A DNA stretch of 64,000 bases from Lachnospiraceae bacterium (GTDB lineage: Bacteria; Bacillota; Clostridia; Lachnospirales; Lachnospiraceae): contig JAFRSH010000031.1 in assembly GCA_017427685.1 (NCBI GenBank), forward strand, positions 108,112 to 172,111, given 5' to 3'. Of this stretch, positions 26,414 through 35,155 are shown in pieces. The position numbers and the translations under genes are program-made. How positions within the stretch are numbered: position 1 is the first letter of the stretch; each line of letters starts with the position of its first letter. The notes under the pieces are model-generated. The model saw nothing but the letters and a program-made list of their open reading frames with translations, had not been told where the DNA came from and searched no databases.

Positions 26414-27838
26414 ATGAGATTTGTTCCGATTAATCGGGCGGTACCCGGAATGATCCTGTCGAAGGCTATCTTCGACTCCGAACACAGGGTACTCCTGAGT
26501 GCAGATATGGAACTCACGCAGGATTTCATAGACAGGCTTGAAGAACGAGGCCTGCCCGGTTTCTATATCGAAGACGACCTTACCAAGGATATCGTAATCG
26601 AAGATGCCGTGCCCGAAGAACTGCGTGGGAAGGCTGTCGAATGCCTTATTCGGAACGATATTGACGAAACTCTCAATGTTGTCAACCAGATAGTCGACAA
26701 ACTCAGAGAGTCGAATGTCATCACCTTTGATCTCATCGACCTCCGGACATTTGATGAGTACACTTATTGCCATTGTGTCAATGTTGCGATCCTTGCAACG
26801 GTTGTCGGTATCGGACTCAAGCTTTCCAAGAAGGCACTGATACAGCTCTGTACCGCGGCCATACTGCACGATCTCGGAAAGCTGGAGATAGATCCCAACA
26901 TTCTCAACAAACCGTCACGTCTCTCACCCGATGAATTCGCCATCATGAAGAAGCACAGTGAGATGTCGTACGACCTTATCAAGAATAAGCTGGAGATCTC
27001 CGCGGTTACCAAGATCGCGATCCTGCATCACCATGAGAACATGGACGGTACGGGATATCCGAAGGGACTGTCGGGCAACGATATCCACCTCTTCTCGAGG
27101 ATCATCCATGTTGTGGATGTTTATGATGCGCTTACTACAGCCAGACCGTACAAGAGTGCGTACTCACCCATGGAATCCATCGAGTATCTTATGGGCGGGT
27201 CGAGCACCATGTTTGATCCGGATGTCGTAAAGACTTTCATCCGTTACGTGCCGATCTATCCCAAGGGAATCTCGCTCCTGTTGTCCACAGGCGACGAGGC
27301 AGTCGTTGTCGAGAACCACATGGAGAACATGTCGAGACCCAAGGTAAGGACAACGGACGGAGTTGACATAGACCTGATGCTTGACAGGAACGCAACCAAC
27401 ATCACGATCGTCAGAGTCCTTGATAATTCCTACACCTCACGACACACAGGAAAGAGAGACACGAGAAAGCATATACTTGTTGTTGACGATATGGTGGTCA
27501 ATCTCAAATCTATCGAGGGTATTCTCGGAGGACTCTACAGAGTGTCGGCCGCACGCTCGTGTGAGCAGGCACTGAACCTTTTAAGAAGACGAAAACCGGA
27601 TCTTATCCTTCTTGACATCGACATGCCCGATATGAACGGTATCGAGCTTGCCAAGAAGATCAAAAAGGAATATTCGGACGATATCATCATCATCTTTGTC
27701 AGCTCGCTTTCGAGCAAGGAGATAGTGATGAAGTCTCAGGAGGTGGAGCCTCAGGATTACATTTTGAAGCCGTACAGAGCGCTCTATCTGCTTGACAGGA
27801 TCAGCAAGGCTCTAGGGGAAGAGCATGTGATAGTCTGA
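26414..27838 (+). CDS. HD-GYP domain protein with C-terminal receiver, putative c-di-GMP phosphodiesterase
   Basis: 474 residues. An N-terminal DUF3391-like region (1-75) precedes the HD-GYP domain: HCVNVAILA (His120), ILHDLGK (His152-Asp153), HHHENMDGTGYP (205-216) and VVDVYDALTTARPYK. All metal ligands and the GYP triad are present, so it should hydrolyse cyclic di-GMP. A receiver follows (about 352-470; VVDDM, Asp401 in LLDIDMPDMNG, LKPY). The order is reversed from usual receiver-HD-GYP proteins. GAAAGAGGAGG precedes the ATG. The locus suggests phosphorelay control of c-di-GMP. Confidence 0.93.
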   Translation: MRFVPINRAVPGMILSKAIFDSEHRVLLSADMELTQDFIDRLEERGLPGFYIEDDLTKDIVIEDAVPEELRGKAVECLIRNDIDETLNVVNQIVDKLRESNVITFDLIDLRTFDEYTYCHCVNVAILATVVGIGLKLSKKALIQLCTAAILHDLGKLEIDPNILNKPSRLSPDEFAIMKKHSEMSYDLIKNKLEISAVTKIAILHHHENMDGTGYPKGLSGNDIHLFSRIIHVVDVYDALTTARPYKSAYSPMESIEYLMGGSSTMFDPDVVKTFIRYVPIYPKGISLLLSTGDEAVVVENHMENMSRPKVRTTDGVDIDLMLDRNATNITIVRVLDNSYTSRHTGKRDTRKHILVVDDMVVNLKSIEGILGGLYRVSAARSCEQALNLLRRRKPDLILLDIDMPDMNGIELAKKIKKEYSDDIIIIFVSSLSSKEIVMKSQEVEPQDYILKPYRALYLLDRISKALGEEHVIV

Positions 27839-27930
27839 AAGGGGATGTTTTTATCAGAAGCTTAGATGCACAGCATTATAAATTCAATGAAGAGGCATCT
27901 TGGGAGAATGACGGATTCTCGTACTTTAAG

Positions 27931-28566
27931 GTGTACGAGGATGCTGCTGAAAAGGTTCCCTGTTCCATCGAGGGGATCAACGCTTCAGAGGGAGTCAAGA
28001 ATTCCGGGGGGAAACTGGTTCTTTATGTGGACGTATTAAGATTGTTCTGCATTGAAGGAACGGTTATAGCCAACAACCTGCTTGCCTACTACCAGAAGAG
28101 TGCGGATATGTTCCGCCTCAAGCTCCATGGGCTTCGAAACAGCTGCAGTTGTATAGGAGCTACGGAGTATGCCCAGCGAGGCAAGGAGATAGAGATCGAT
28201 TCGCGCATGGGCTCCGACATCAGCTTTGATGTTGAGGACTATGCCCAGGACATACTCGAGCTGATCGACAGGATCAGGACATACATCGACAGTGTCCGCC
28301 TGCTCTGCCAGGCAGAGGATGCCGTTACCGAGGACGACAGAGAACAGTGCATGATACTCGGTATACCCAGAGAGCTTGCGGCAGACCTCAAGGAATCGAT
28401 GCGTAACCTCGAGCTCGAGGATGTTCTCAAGAAGCTTGCGGTCATTCGCCAGAAACGTTACGCCCGTGACATCGAGGTTCATCTCGACAGGATCGTCGAG
28501 CTTGTCAACCAGTACGATTTCGGAGAGGCGATGGAGATCGTTGACAGGATAATCGAACCGATCTGA
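27931..28566 (+). CDS. Free histidine phosphotransfer (Hpt) protein
   Basis: 211 residues if started at GTG 27931. Residues 14-110 match an Hpt domain: IEGINASEGV, then LKLHGLRNSCSCIGA with phosphorylatable His66. A second helical region (130-205) is less clear. The frame is open upstream to beyond 27838 without ATG, GTG or TTG, while a ribosome binding site (GAAAGGGGA) lies at 27837-27845, 8 bases before an in-frame ATC at 27853. The true start may be that ATC, or one T may be missing from T5 after ATG 27845. It should shuttle phosphate among the locus receivers. Confidence 0.8.
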   Translation: MYEDAAEKVPCSIEGINASEGVKNSGGKLVLYVDVLRLFCIEGTVIANNLLAYYQKSADMFRLKLHGLRNSCSCIGATEYAQRGKEIEIDSRMGSDISFDVEDYAQDILELIDRIRTYIDSVRLLCQAEDAVTEDDREQCMILGIPRELAADLKESMRNLELEDVLKKLAVIRQKRYARDIEVHLDRIVELVNQYDFGEAMEIVDRIIEPI

Positions 28567-28597
28567 GACGGTTTTGGATCATTAAATTGTAAGAGAG

Positions 28598-28626
28598 AGG
28601 GTGGTCTCTTTGGGACTGCCCTTTTT
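28598..28626 (+). terminator. Terminator of the HD-GYP/Hpt operon
   Basis: An 11-bp stem with three G-U pairs (AGGGTGGTCTC and GGGACTGCCCT), a 3-base loop and TTTTT. Confidence 0.75.
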
Positions 28627-28657
28627 AAAAGAGTATTTGTTTTGGAAGGATTAAGAG

Positions 28658-30010
28658 ATGAAGCCTGCTAAGTGGTTTGGTGAGCGCACGGCGCTCACAG
28701 TCAAGAAGCTTTTGAGTGTTTTCATGATCGCGGTCTGCGTCATGGGAACAGTGTTTGCGAGTGCGGCGGATCAAGAAGTTGTATTCGAGGATCATGAGTT
28801 CAAGGTGACCGCGCCCGACGGGACGCTGATCATGAATCGGGATACCAGCAAGAACGCTGCTGTCTGGCTCGAAGCGGGGATCGCCGATTCCGAAGACAGA
28901 CTCGAGATGATGGAGCAGATGAACGTTCTTTCACTCTTCTTCGATAAGAACACGGGTGCGCTTGTCAACGTGATCTGCAAGATGACTGAAGAAACGGTCA
29001 ACATGTTCTCCTTCGTCGGCAAGACCGACAGTGAGATCCTTGCCTATGTGGACAAGCTCATGGAAGGCGTCGATGCTCCGGACGAGAACGGTCATAGTAC
29101 GGGAGTGACCTACGAAAGATCGCTCATCAAGCACAGCCAGGTCCCTTTCTTCAGGATCCTTCTTGATATCAAGAATGAAGAGATGACCGCCAAGGAAGTG
29201 ATCTACGGATGTGTCGTAAACGGCCGTCTTATCGAGATCGATCAGTACCTTGAGGGTGAGGGCAGCGTTGACGAATCCTTCATCGGCAAGATCGTCGACA
29301 GCGTGTACATCACTAAGTTCATGACCTACGAGGAGTATGAGGACATCATCGCCAAGAGTAAACTCAAGATCTGGATCGCTCTCGGATGTGTCATATTCCT
29401 CTTTGTCGGCCTGTTTGTGTTTGTTACATACAACAAGAAGAAAAAAGAGAAGAAAGCTGTCCGTATCTCCGACAACCTTCGTGATTTCAGAGAAAGAAAG
29501 GCTAAGGGTGAGGTTGACTGCAAGACAGTGATCGCCATGGGAAGCGCCGAGTACAACATTAAGGCGATCGACAAGTTCGTCAACTACAACACCTGGATCA
29601 GAAACATCATTATCGAAGTCATACTTCTGGCTTTCCTTGCCGTGATCGTTGTGTTCTGTCTTTCATCGAACTCGATCATTTACGGTCTGCTCGTAGCGGC
29701 CTGCGGATTCGTTTCTCTGTACTTTAACTACTCGGGCGGAGAAAAGAACAAAGCCAACATGATGGCCAGATACGATGCACGACGCAAACCGCTCGCAAGA
29801 TTCACCTTCTACGAGGAATTCTTCAACATGACCGGTGCCGGAGCTATGGCGGAATACACATATGACCAGGTGATGTCGGTCAGAGTTTACAACGAGTACC
29901 TTTACATATTCTTCGGAACCGAACAGGGTGTTTTCGTTGAACGTAACACGATCGGCGAAGAAGAGCTCGTGAAGCTCATCACCCATATTAAATCTCATAA
30001 AGCAAAATAA
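28658..30010 (+). CDS. Membrane protein with extracytoplasmic domain and YcxB-like C-terminus
   Basis: 450 residues. A signal-like helix (about 17-37) is followed by a 200-residue extracytoplasmic domain, a membrane helix (about 238-262), a basic cytosolic segment (KKKKEKK), two more helices (about 315-355) and a C-terminal domain of about 90 residues. The last part (ARFTFYEEFFNMTGAGA, YLYIFFGTEQGVFVERNTI) resembles the YcxB-like domain. No enzymatic motif is seen. It stands alone between two terminators; function unknown. Confidence 0.75.
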   Translation: MKPAKWFGERTALTVKKLLSVFMIAVCVMGTVFASAADQEVVFEDHEFKVTAPDGTLIMNRDTSKNAAVWLEAGIADSEDRLEMMEQMNVLSLFFDKNTGALVNVICKMTEETVNMFSFVGKTDSEILAYVDKLMEGVDAPDENGHSTGVTYERSLIKHSQVPFFRILLDIKNEEMTAKEVIYGCVVNGRLIEIDQYLEGEGSVDESFIGKIVDSVYITKFMTYEEYEDIIAKSKLKIWIALGCVIFLFVGLFVFVTYNKKKKEKKAVRISDNLRDFRERKAKGEVDCKTVIAMGSAEYNIKAIDKFVNYNTWIRNIIIEVILLAFLAVIVVFCLSSNSIIYGLLVAACGFVSLYFNYSGGEKNKANMMARYDARRKPLARFTFYEEFFNMTGAGAMAEYTYDQVMSVRVYNEYLYIFFGTEQGVFVERNTIGEEELVKLITHIKSHKAK

Positions 30011-30014
30011 CCGT

Positions 30015-30048
30015 AAAGCCCCGTCCCGACCGAGAGACGGGGCTTTTT
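30015..30048 (+). terminator. Strong rho-independent terminator
   Basis: An 11-bp stem (AAAGCCCCGTC and GACGGGGCTTT) with a 10-base loop and a T5 tail, directly after the 450-residue membrane protein gene. Confidence 0.92.
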
Positions 30049-30096
30049 GACAACCCGGATCGCTACCCCCGGGGATGTCATGCTCCTCGCAGGTTG

Positions 30097-31113
30097 TCAG
30101 TCGTTTGTTGTGACAACAACCCTGCACCGAGCCTTAGCGCCGTCTTCCGATGCGTAAATATATGCTTTTCCCTTTGATACGGCAGTGATCCTGCCGGTTT
30201 TTTTGTCTACCCTTACAACCGAGGTATTACTTGAAGACCAGGTCGGAGACTGGCCCGAGGAAACATAGGCGTTAACGGTTTGAGTCTCGCCTTTTTTCAA
30301 GGTTATCTCGTCGGTGCCCAGTGTGATCACGGGAGGCTCCACGGTGACATTACATGTGACGCTCACCCCATCGACACATGCCGTGATGACAGTGCTTCCG
30401 TGCGCAACTGCCGTGATCGTTCCGTCCTGTGAAACGGTGGCTACCGACTTTTTCTTTGATTTGTAGGTTACCGGTCTTTTTGAACTGACCGTGGCCGTGA
30501 GCTTGAAGGTCCGGCCTCGTGTAAGAGTGACTTCCTGTGCGGAAAGTGTAACCTGAGGCTCCGCGACCGTGACGTTACATGTCGCAGAGCTGCCGTCAAC
30601 CGAAGCGGTGATCGTACAGGACCCCGGCTTGAGGGCCGTGATCAGACCTTTCTCGGATATCTTGGCAATACTTGGTTTACTTGACTTCCATTTGACTGTT
30701 TTACCGTTTGATGTCGTGGCTGTAATCCCGGTCATTTCCCCGCAATCAAGCGTGATGCTTTTCTTGCTGAGCTTCACTGTGGTCTCACGTACGGTGACAT
30801 GACAGGTGGCTTTCGCCTTCTTCCTTGTCGCCGTGATCGTGACGGATCCCTTTCTCTTGGCCTGTATGACGCCGTATGCGGATACCGATGCGATCTTTGA
30901 ATCGCTGCTCTTATAAGAGACCTTTCCGCCGTCTGTGGAAATGGCAAGAAGATTATAGGTGTCTCCGATATCGAGCACGAGCTCGGATCTGCCGATCAGT
31001 ACGGCACACAGCAAGTCTTTAAGGGGGTCGCTCTTGGCACTTGTAAGTGAAGCGGGAGCGCACAGACAAAGACAAACAGATAATAAGATGATAATGATAA
31101 GGTTCTTCCTCAT
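30097..31113 (-). CDS. Secreted protein with four Big2 (Ig-like) repeats
   Basis: 338 residues from ATG 31113, supported by AGGAGGAGGG upstream; an in-frame start further upstream (31167) has no such site. A signal peptide (about 1-26) is followed by four Big_2 domains of about 75-80 residues (spans 40-110, 110-185, 185-260, 260-335). Each has the pattern VTL...G...A...S...WKSS...IA.IS..G.ITA...G...ITA and ends with CHVTV or CNVTV. Each repeat carries Cys near its end. Such proteins are usually surface adhesins or spacer modules. No wall-anchor motif or catalytic domain is present. Confidence 0.85.
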   Translation of the reverse strand: MRKNLIIIILLSVCLCLCAPASLTSAKSDPLKDLLCAVLIGRSELVLDIGDTYNLLAISTDGGKVSYKSSDSKIASVSAYGVIQAKRKGSVTITATRKKAKATCHVTVRETTVKLSKKSITLDCGEMTGITATTSNGKTVKWKSSKPSIAKISEKGLITALKPGSCTITASVDGSSATCNVTVAEPQVTLSAQEVTLTRGRTFKLTATVSSKRPVTYKSKKKSVATVSQDGTITAVAHGSTVITACVDGVSVTCNVTVEPPVITLGTDEITLKKGETQTVNAYVSSGQSPTWSSSNTSVVRVDKKTGRITAVSKGKAYIYASEDGAKARCRVVVTTND

Positions 31114-31132
31114 AAATCCCTCCTCCTCTTTG

Positions 31133-31152
31133 GATGCGGTCTGACCCGCATC
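31133..31152 (-). promoter_or_regulatory. Leader hairpin directly before the Big2 gene ribosome binding site
   Basis: On the minus strand GATGCGG, six bases, CCGCATC, then CAAAGAGGAGG. The placement (hairpin followed at once by AAAGAGGAGG) matches the leader elements before the large hybrid kinase and rnfC, although the sequence differs. Confidence 0.4.
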
Positions 31153-31272
31153 TGATTCCTTGCCCAAAACTACAACGAAGTATCAGGGCTCCGAAAAAGG
31201 TCGGGAGGGACTTTACGGTTACTCATGATTATACTTGGGATACGTTCGTCTGTAAAGCGGAAACTTGCGTTG

Positions 31273-31301
31273 TTGCATTTTGGACTTTTAAACCGTATAA
31301 T
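31273..31301 (+). promoter_or_regulatory. Promoter of cellobiose phosphorylase gene
   Basis: TTGCAT, 17 bases, TATAAT, 46 bases before the ATG at 31348. This also argues against an earlier in-frame start at 31225, which would lie upstream of the promoter. Confidence 0.75.
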
Positions 31302-31347
31302 CAAGAGCATCAGCAATTGTGCTGCAATTCACAAAAAGGAGTCACAC

Positions 31348-33768
31348 ATGAAATACGGATATTTCGACGATAAACAGAGAGAGTACGTCATCGAGACCCC
31401 CGAAACTCCGCTCCCCTGGATCAATTACCTCGGAAGCAACGGCTTTTTCGGACTGATCTCCAATACTGCCGGAGGATACTGTTTCTACCGCGATGCCAAG
31501 TTGCGTCGTATCACCAGATATCGTTATAACAATGTCCCCGTCGATGAAGGCGGAAGAATGTTCTACATAAATGATGCGGGAACCGTATGGAGTCCTGCGT
31601 TCAGACCGAGCCGCACACCCCTCGACAGCTACGAGTGCCGTCACGGTATGGGCTACACCACCTTTGAAGGAACCAAGAACGGCCTCCGTGCCAAGCTCAC
31701 ATGCTTCGTGCCTATCGGAGATGCATGCGAGATCGAGCGCCTCGTTATCAGCAACGAGTCAAACGCAGTGAAGGAATTCACCGTTTTCTCGGCACTTGAG
31801 TGGTGCCTCTGGAACGCTGTCGACGACGCTCAGAACTACCAGAGAAACCTGAGCATCGGCGAGCTCGAGGTTGTCGGAAGCACTATCTACCACAAGACAG
31901 AGTACAGAGAGAGACGTAATCACTACGCATTCTACAATGTCAATGTCCCTGTGGACGGTTTTGACACCGACCGCGACTGCTTCCTCGGAGCAGGACGTGC
32001 ATGGAACGATCCCGCTGCCGTAGCTGCAGGCAAGGCTACCGACAGTGTTGCGAGCGGATGGTATCCTATCGCTTCGCACATGATCAAGGTTACTCTTAAG
32101 CCCGGCGAGTCGAAGAGCCTCATCTTCCAGCTCGGCTATATCGAGGTTCCCCGCGACGAGAAGTGGGAGAGCAAGGGCGTCATCAACAAAAAGCCTGCTA
32201 AGGAGCTCATGTCCCGCTTTGCTACAGACGCTCAGGTTGACGAAGCGTTTGCGGCACTTGCACGTTACTGGGAGGACCTTCTTTCCAAGTATCATCTTGA
32301 AAGCGGTAATGAAAAGGTTGACCGCATGGTCAACATCTGGCATCAGTACCAGTGTATGGTAACATTCAACATGAGCCGTTCGGCAAGCTACTGGGAGACC
32401 GGTACCGGCCGCGGAATGGGATTCAGGGATTCGTGTCAGGATCTTCTCGGATTCATGCACCTTATCCCCGAGCGTGCGCGTGAGAGGATCATCGACATCG
32501 CATCGATCCAGTTCGAGAACGGTTCGACATATCATCAGTATCAGCCTCTCACCAAGCGCGGCAACGCCGACATCGGCGGTGGCTTCAACGATGACCCGCT
32601 CTGGCTTGTAGCCTGCACGAGCGCTTATCTGCGTGAGACCGGTGACGCTACGATCCTTGATCATCCCACTCCCTTCAACAACGTTGAGGGTAGCGAGAAG
32701 CCTCTCATGGAGCATCTGCGCAGGAGCGTGAACTTCATCATCACAAATAAGGGACCTCACGGACTTCCTCTTATCGGACGTGCTGATTGGAACGACTGTC
32801 TCAATCTCAACTGCTTCTCCGAGGAGCCCGGCGAGAGCTTCCAGACATTCGGACCCAGCGAAGGCCCCGTTGCGGAGTCTGTATTTATCGCAGGTATGTT
32901 CGTGAAGTACGGTCTTGAGTATGCAGACATCTGCGAGCACTATGGCTCAAAGGATGAGGCTGCTAAGATCAGAGAAGAAGTCGCTAAGGTTAAGGAAGCC
33001 TGCGAAGGTGCAGGTTGGGACGGCGAGTGGTTCGTTCGTGCGTATGACGCATATGGCCACAAGGTCGGCAGTAACGAATGCGAAGAAGGCAAGATCTTCA
33101 TCGAGCCTCAGGGCTTCTGTACAATGGCAGGCATCGGACAGGAGAAGGGTTACGGTCGCAAGGCTCTTGATTCAGTTAAGAAGTACCTTGTCAACGACTA
33201 CGGTGTTGAGATCCTCGCACCCTGCTACACGACTTATCATGTCGAGCTCGGTGAGATCTCTAGTTATCCGCCCGGATACAAGGAGAACGGTGCGATTTTC
33301 ACACACAACAATCCTTGGGTTAGTATCGCAGCTACCAAGATCGGTGACGGCGAGATGGCATTTGATATCTACAGACGCAGCTGCCCCGCATTCCTTGAGG
33401 ATGTGAGCGAGATCCACAGGACTGAACCCTACGTATACAGCCAGATGATCGCAGGTCGCGCAGCCGTTCATTACGGCGAGGCCAAGAACAGCTTCCTGAC
33501 AGGAACCGCGGCATGGGCATTCGTTGATATTTCCCAGGCGATCCTCGGAATTACGCCCACACTTGACGGACTTTCCGTTAATCCCTGCGTGCCCGGTATC
33601 CTTTCGGACTACAAGGTAACCCGTCTCTACCGCGGAACCAGATACAACATCCATGTCACGAAGGAAGCCGGCAAGAGCGGACTCTTCGTGGAAGGTGCTG
33701 CTGTGAGCGGTAATGTGATCCCGCTTCCGACAGGCAAGAGCGAAGTTAATGCGGAGTACTACATCTGA
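31348..33768 (+). CDS. Cellobiose phosphorylase (GH94)
   Basis: 806 residues from ATG 31348 (AAAAGGAG upstream), matching the usual length of about 810. It phosphorolyses cellobiose to glucose 1-phosphate and glucose in the cytosol, saving ATP. Close similarity to clostridial CbpA is visible along the whole N-terminus ([58 protein letters not shown]). The catalytic region has [12 protein letters not shown] with the general-acid Asp. An N-terminal beta-sandwich and an (alpha/alpha)6 barrel are expected. Monocistronic, between its own promoter and terminator. No cellobiose transporter is adjacent. Confidence 0.95.
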   Translation: MKYGYFDDKQREYVIETPETPLPWINYLGSNGFFGLISNTAGGYCFYRDAKLRRITRYRYNNVPVDEGGRMFYINDAGTVWSPAFRPSRTPLDSYECRHGMGYTTFEGTKNGLRAKLTCFVPIGDACEIERLVISNESNAVKEFTVFSALEWCLWNAVDDAQNYQRNLSIGELEVVGSTIYHKTEYRERRNHYAFYNVNVPVDGFDTDRDCFLGAGRAWNDPAAVAAGKATDSVASGWYPIASHMIKVTLKPGESKSLIFQLGYIEVPRDEKWESKGVINKKPAKELMSRFATDAQVDEAFAALARYWEDLLSKYHLESGNEKVDRMVNIWHQYQCMVTFNMSRSASYWETGTGRGMGFRDSCQDLLGFMHLIPERARERIIDIASIQFENGSTYHQYQPLTKRGNADIGGGFNDDPLWLVACTSAYLRETGDATILDHPTPFNNVEGSEKPLMEHLRRSVNFIITNKGPHGLPLIGRADWNDCLNLNCFSEEPGESFQTFGPSEGPVAESVFIAGMFVKYGLEYADICEHYGSKDEAAKIREEVAKVKEACEGAGWDGEWFVRAYDAYGHKVGSNECEEGKIFIEPQGFCTMAGIGQEKGYGRKALDSVKKYLVNDYGVEILAPCYTTYHVELGEISSYPPGYKENGAIFTHNNPWVSIAATKIGDGEMAFDIYRRSCPAFLEDVSEIHRTEPYVYSQMIAGRAAVHYGEAKNSFLTGTAAWAFVDISQAILGITPTLDGLSVNPCVPGILSDYKVTRLYRGTRYNIHVTKEAGKSGLFVEGAAVSGNVIPLPTGKSEVNAEYYI

Positions 33769-33803
33769 AATGGCACTTTAAAAGGTATTGCATTGATAAC
33801 TTA

Positions 33804-33833
33804 GGTGGAGACGTTTTTTGTCTCCACCTTTTT
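33804..33833 (+). terminator. Terminator of cellobiose phosphorylase gene
   Basis: A 9-bp perfect stem (GGTGGAGAC and GTCTCCACC), loop GTTTTTT, tail TTTTT. Confidence 0.92.
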
Positions 33834-33868
33834 CGTGTTTAAGTACGCGCCGCGGGTCGTTTTCCAAA

Positions 33869-34116
33869 CACATGAATGGCGGAGTGCAACATATAAACCT
33901 GAACACGCGGACTCCGTCTCAGACGGTTCAGCCGAAACTGCCGCAATCACCTTCATGGCTTTCGTACCGGTCGACATTCGGCATCCATGCCTCAGTGTCT
34001 CCGCTAGCTCGGCATCCGTGCCTCGCTCACGATGGCGTGTCGCAGTTTCGTGAACCGATACTTCGACTACGTAAGCGTTTCAGGTTTATACGTTGCGCCC
34101 CCGCTTGATTCATGTG
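33869..34116. repeat. Long imperfect palindrome 1 (about 250 bp)
   Basis: The arms begin CACATGAAT (33869-33877) and end ATTCATGTG (34108-34116). Moving inward they continue to pair: GCAAC-TATAAACCTGAA on the left matches TTCAGGTTTATA-GTTGC on the right, then GGTTCA/GAAACTGC on the left matches GCAGTTTCGTGAACC on the right. The apex holds two tandem small hairpins, GGCATCCATGCC and GGCATCCGTGCC, within a 16-base near-direct repeat (TCGGCATCC.TGCCTC). No convincing gene is present. It looks like a non-autonomous palindromic element or structured RNA. Confidence 0.65.
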
Positions 34117-34172
34117 CCGGAGAACACGAAGCGGCGCGAAGATTATAGAATCCCGCTGCTTACGATCCCGAA

Positions 34173-34369
34173 AAATGAATATGCAGTGAGGGGTAATCAT
34201 GGTACTGAAAAACGATAGCGAGGCGACTGTGCTTCGCAAGTCACGTGTCGCTCGGGAGCGCGCACATGTTCGCTTGCGCGCGGGAGAGCGTACAGATGTG
34301 ACGAAGCGAAGGAAGGTAGACGAGCGTGTTTTTCGGTACCATCGGTTACCCTCACGTAGCTATTCATTT
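34173..34369. repeat. Long imperfect palindrome 2 (about 200 bp)
   Basis: The arms begin AAATGAATA (34173-34181) and end TATTCATTT (34361-34369). Inside, GTGAGGGGTAA..ATGGTAC.GAAAAACG on the left pairs with CGTGTTTTTCGGTACCAT..TTACCCTCAC on the right. The centre holds a CGCGCA/TGCGCG hairpin and TTCGC..GTCAC matching GTGACGAAGCGAA. Like palindrome 1 it has ATGAAT/ATTCAT near its ends, but the interiors differ. The 826-bp gap 33769-34594 contains these two elements, a terminator and a small inverted repeat, and no gene I can support. Confidence 0.65.
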
Positions 34370-34437
34370 ATTAAGAATTGAATGCAGCGGGGATTGTGCT
34401 TGTTATCTGAGCTGCATTGTTGTGATTGTACAAAGCA

Positions 34438-34458
34438 TTACCATCAAAATGATGGTAA
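34438..34458. promoter_or_regulatory. Inverted repeat upstream of the HTH/HipA-like pair, candidate operator
   Basis: TTACCATCA, AAA, TGATGGTAA: a perfect 9-bp inverted repeat 136 bases before the HTH gene. It is a suitable size for a helix-turn-helix dimer and could be the autoregulatory site of the downstream HTH protein. A second weaker pair (GGTAC...GTACC, 34557-34573) lies next to the ribosome binding site. Confidence 0.4.
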
Positions 34459-34594
34459 AAAATACGAAAAACGCCTTTAAAATGATGACAAGCTCTTGCA
34501 CGCCGGTCTTTGATGTGTTATTTTGGAAGCAGAAGAACACTGAATCCACCTAATGCGGTACCATAACCGTACCGGCTGTAATAAGGAGTTATTC

Positions 34595-35152
34595 ATGAAA
34601 AAACCTTCACCCCGATACATTTTCCCTTCCGCCATATCCGGCGCGGACATCAAAGAGGTTCGTGCCCGCCTCGGCATGTCTCAGAGAGAGTTTGCCGCGT
34701 TTGCCGGCGCCTCAAAGCCTACTGTTGAGCGCTGGGAAGCAGGAGCGTCGCAGGTCACGGGACCGATCGTTTCGCTTGTTACGATGCTTATGAGAGATCC
34801 AGGTATTGTATCAAAGATGGTGCTTCCGGAAAACACGTTAAGAATCCGACTGTATTACATGTATGAAAGCTTCGTCTGCACGGTGATAGATGTTGATGAT
34901 ACAACAAGGAGAGTGGAGATCAGGAACTACACGGACAACCTGATGCTTCGTGCGTTTGGAGCCAATACAGAACCTTCCTATGACGAGTATCAGGAGTTCC
35001 TTGAGTCTCGTTGCTTTCCACGTACGAGAGATAAGATCAAGCTGGAACTTGCAAGACTCGATATTCCGTTTTATGATCCCTTTCTCATCATTGAAAAGAC
35101 AGAGGGCCGGATGGCGGATGACAAGTTTCATATCAGGATTGAAAGGAACTAA
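34595..35152 (+). CDS. HTH (XRE-type) regulator, putative antitoxin of a HipA-like module
   Basis: 185 residues from ATG 34595, which has TAAGGAG 9 bases upstream. Residues 15-65 form an XRE/MqsA-type helix-turn-helix (ADIKEVRARLGMSQREFAAF, SKPTVERWEAGASQ). The C-terminal 110 residues (LRIRLYYMYESFVCTVIDVD, FHIRIERN) are not recognised and are the likely contact with the partner. Its stop is 3 bases before the HipA-like kinase gene, the usual antitoxin-toxin spacing. AT-rich codon use compared with neighbours and flanking repeats suggest acquisition by transfer. It could also be a plain regulator of a signalling kinase. Confidence 0.75.
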   Translation: MKKPSPRYIFPSAISGADIKEVRARLGMSQREFAAFAGASKPTVERWEAGASQVTGPIVSLVTMLMRDPGIVSKMVLPENTLRIRLYYMYESFVCTVIDVDDTTRRVEIRNYTDNLMLRAFGANTEPSYDEYQEFLESRCFPRTRDKIKLELARLDIPFYDPFLIIEKTEGRMADDKFHIRIERN

Positions 35153-35155
35153 AGT

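Noticed and set aside
31759..32940. Minus-strand open frame inside the cellobiose phosphorylase gene (393 codons)
   Set aside because: Antisense shadow of a highly conserved enzyme, without start signals or motifs.
33805..34108. Short open frames (82 and 96 codons) in the first palindrome
   Set aside because: They run through a terminator stem and a palindrome, lack ribosome binding sites, and their composition reflects the repeat.
33842..34380. Retron or other reverse-transcriptase-linked RNA suggested by the long self-complementary region
   Set aside because: No reverse transcriptase gene is nearby and the arms do not show the typical msr/msd layout.
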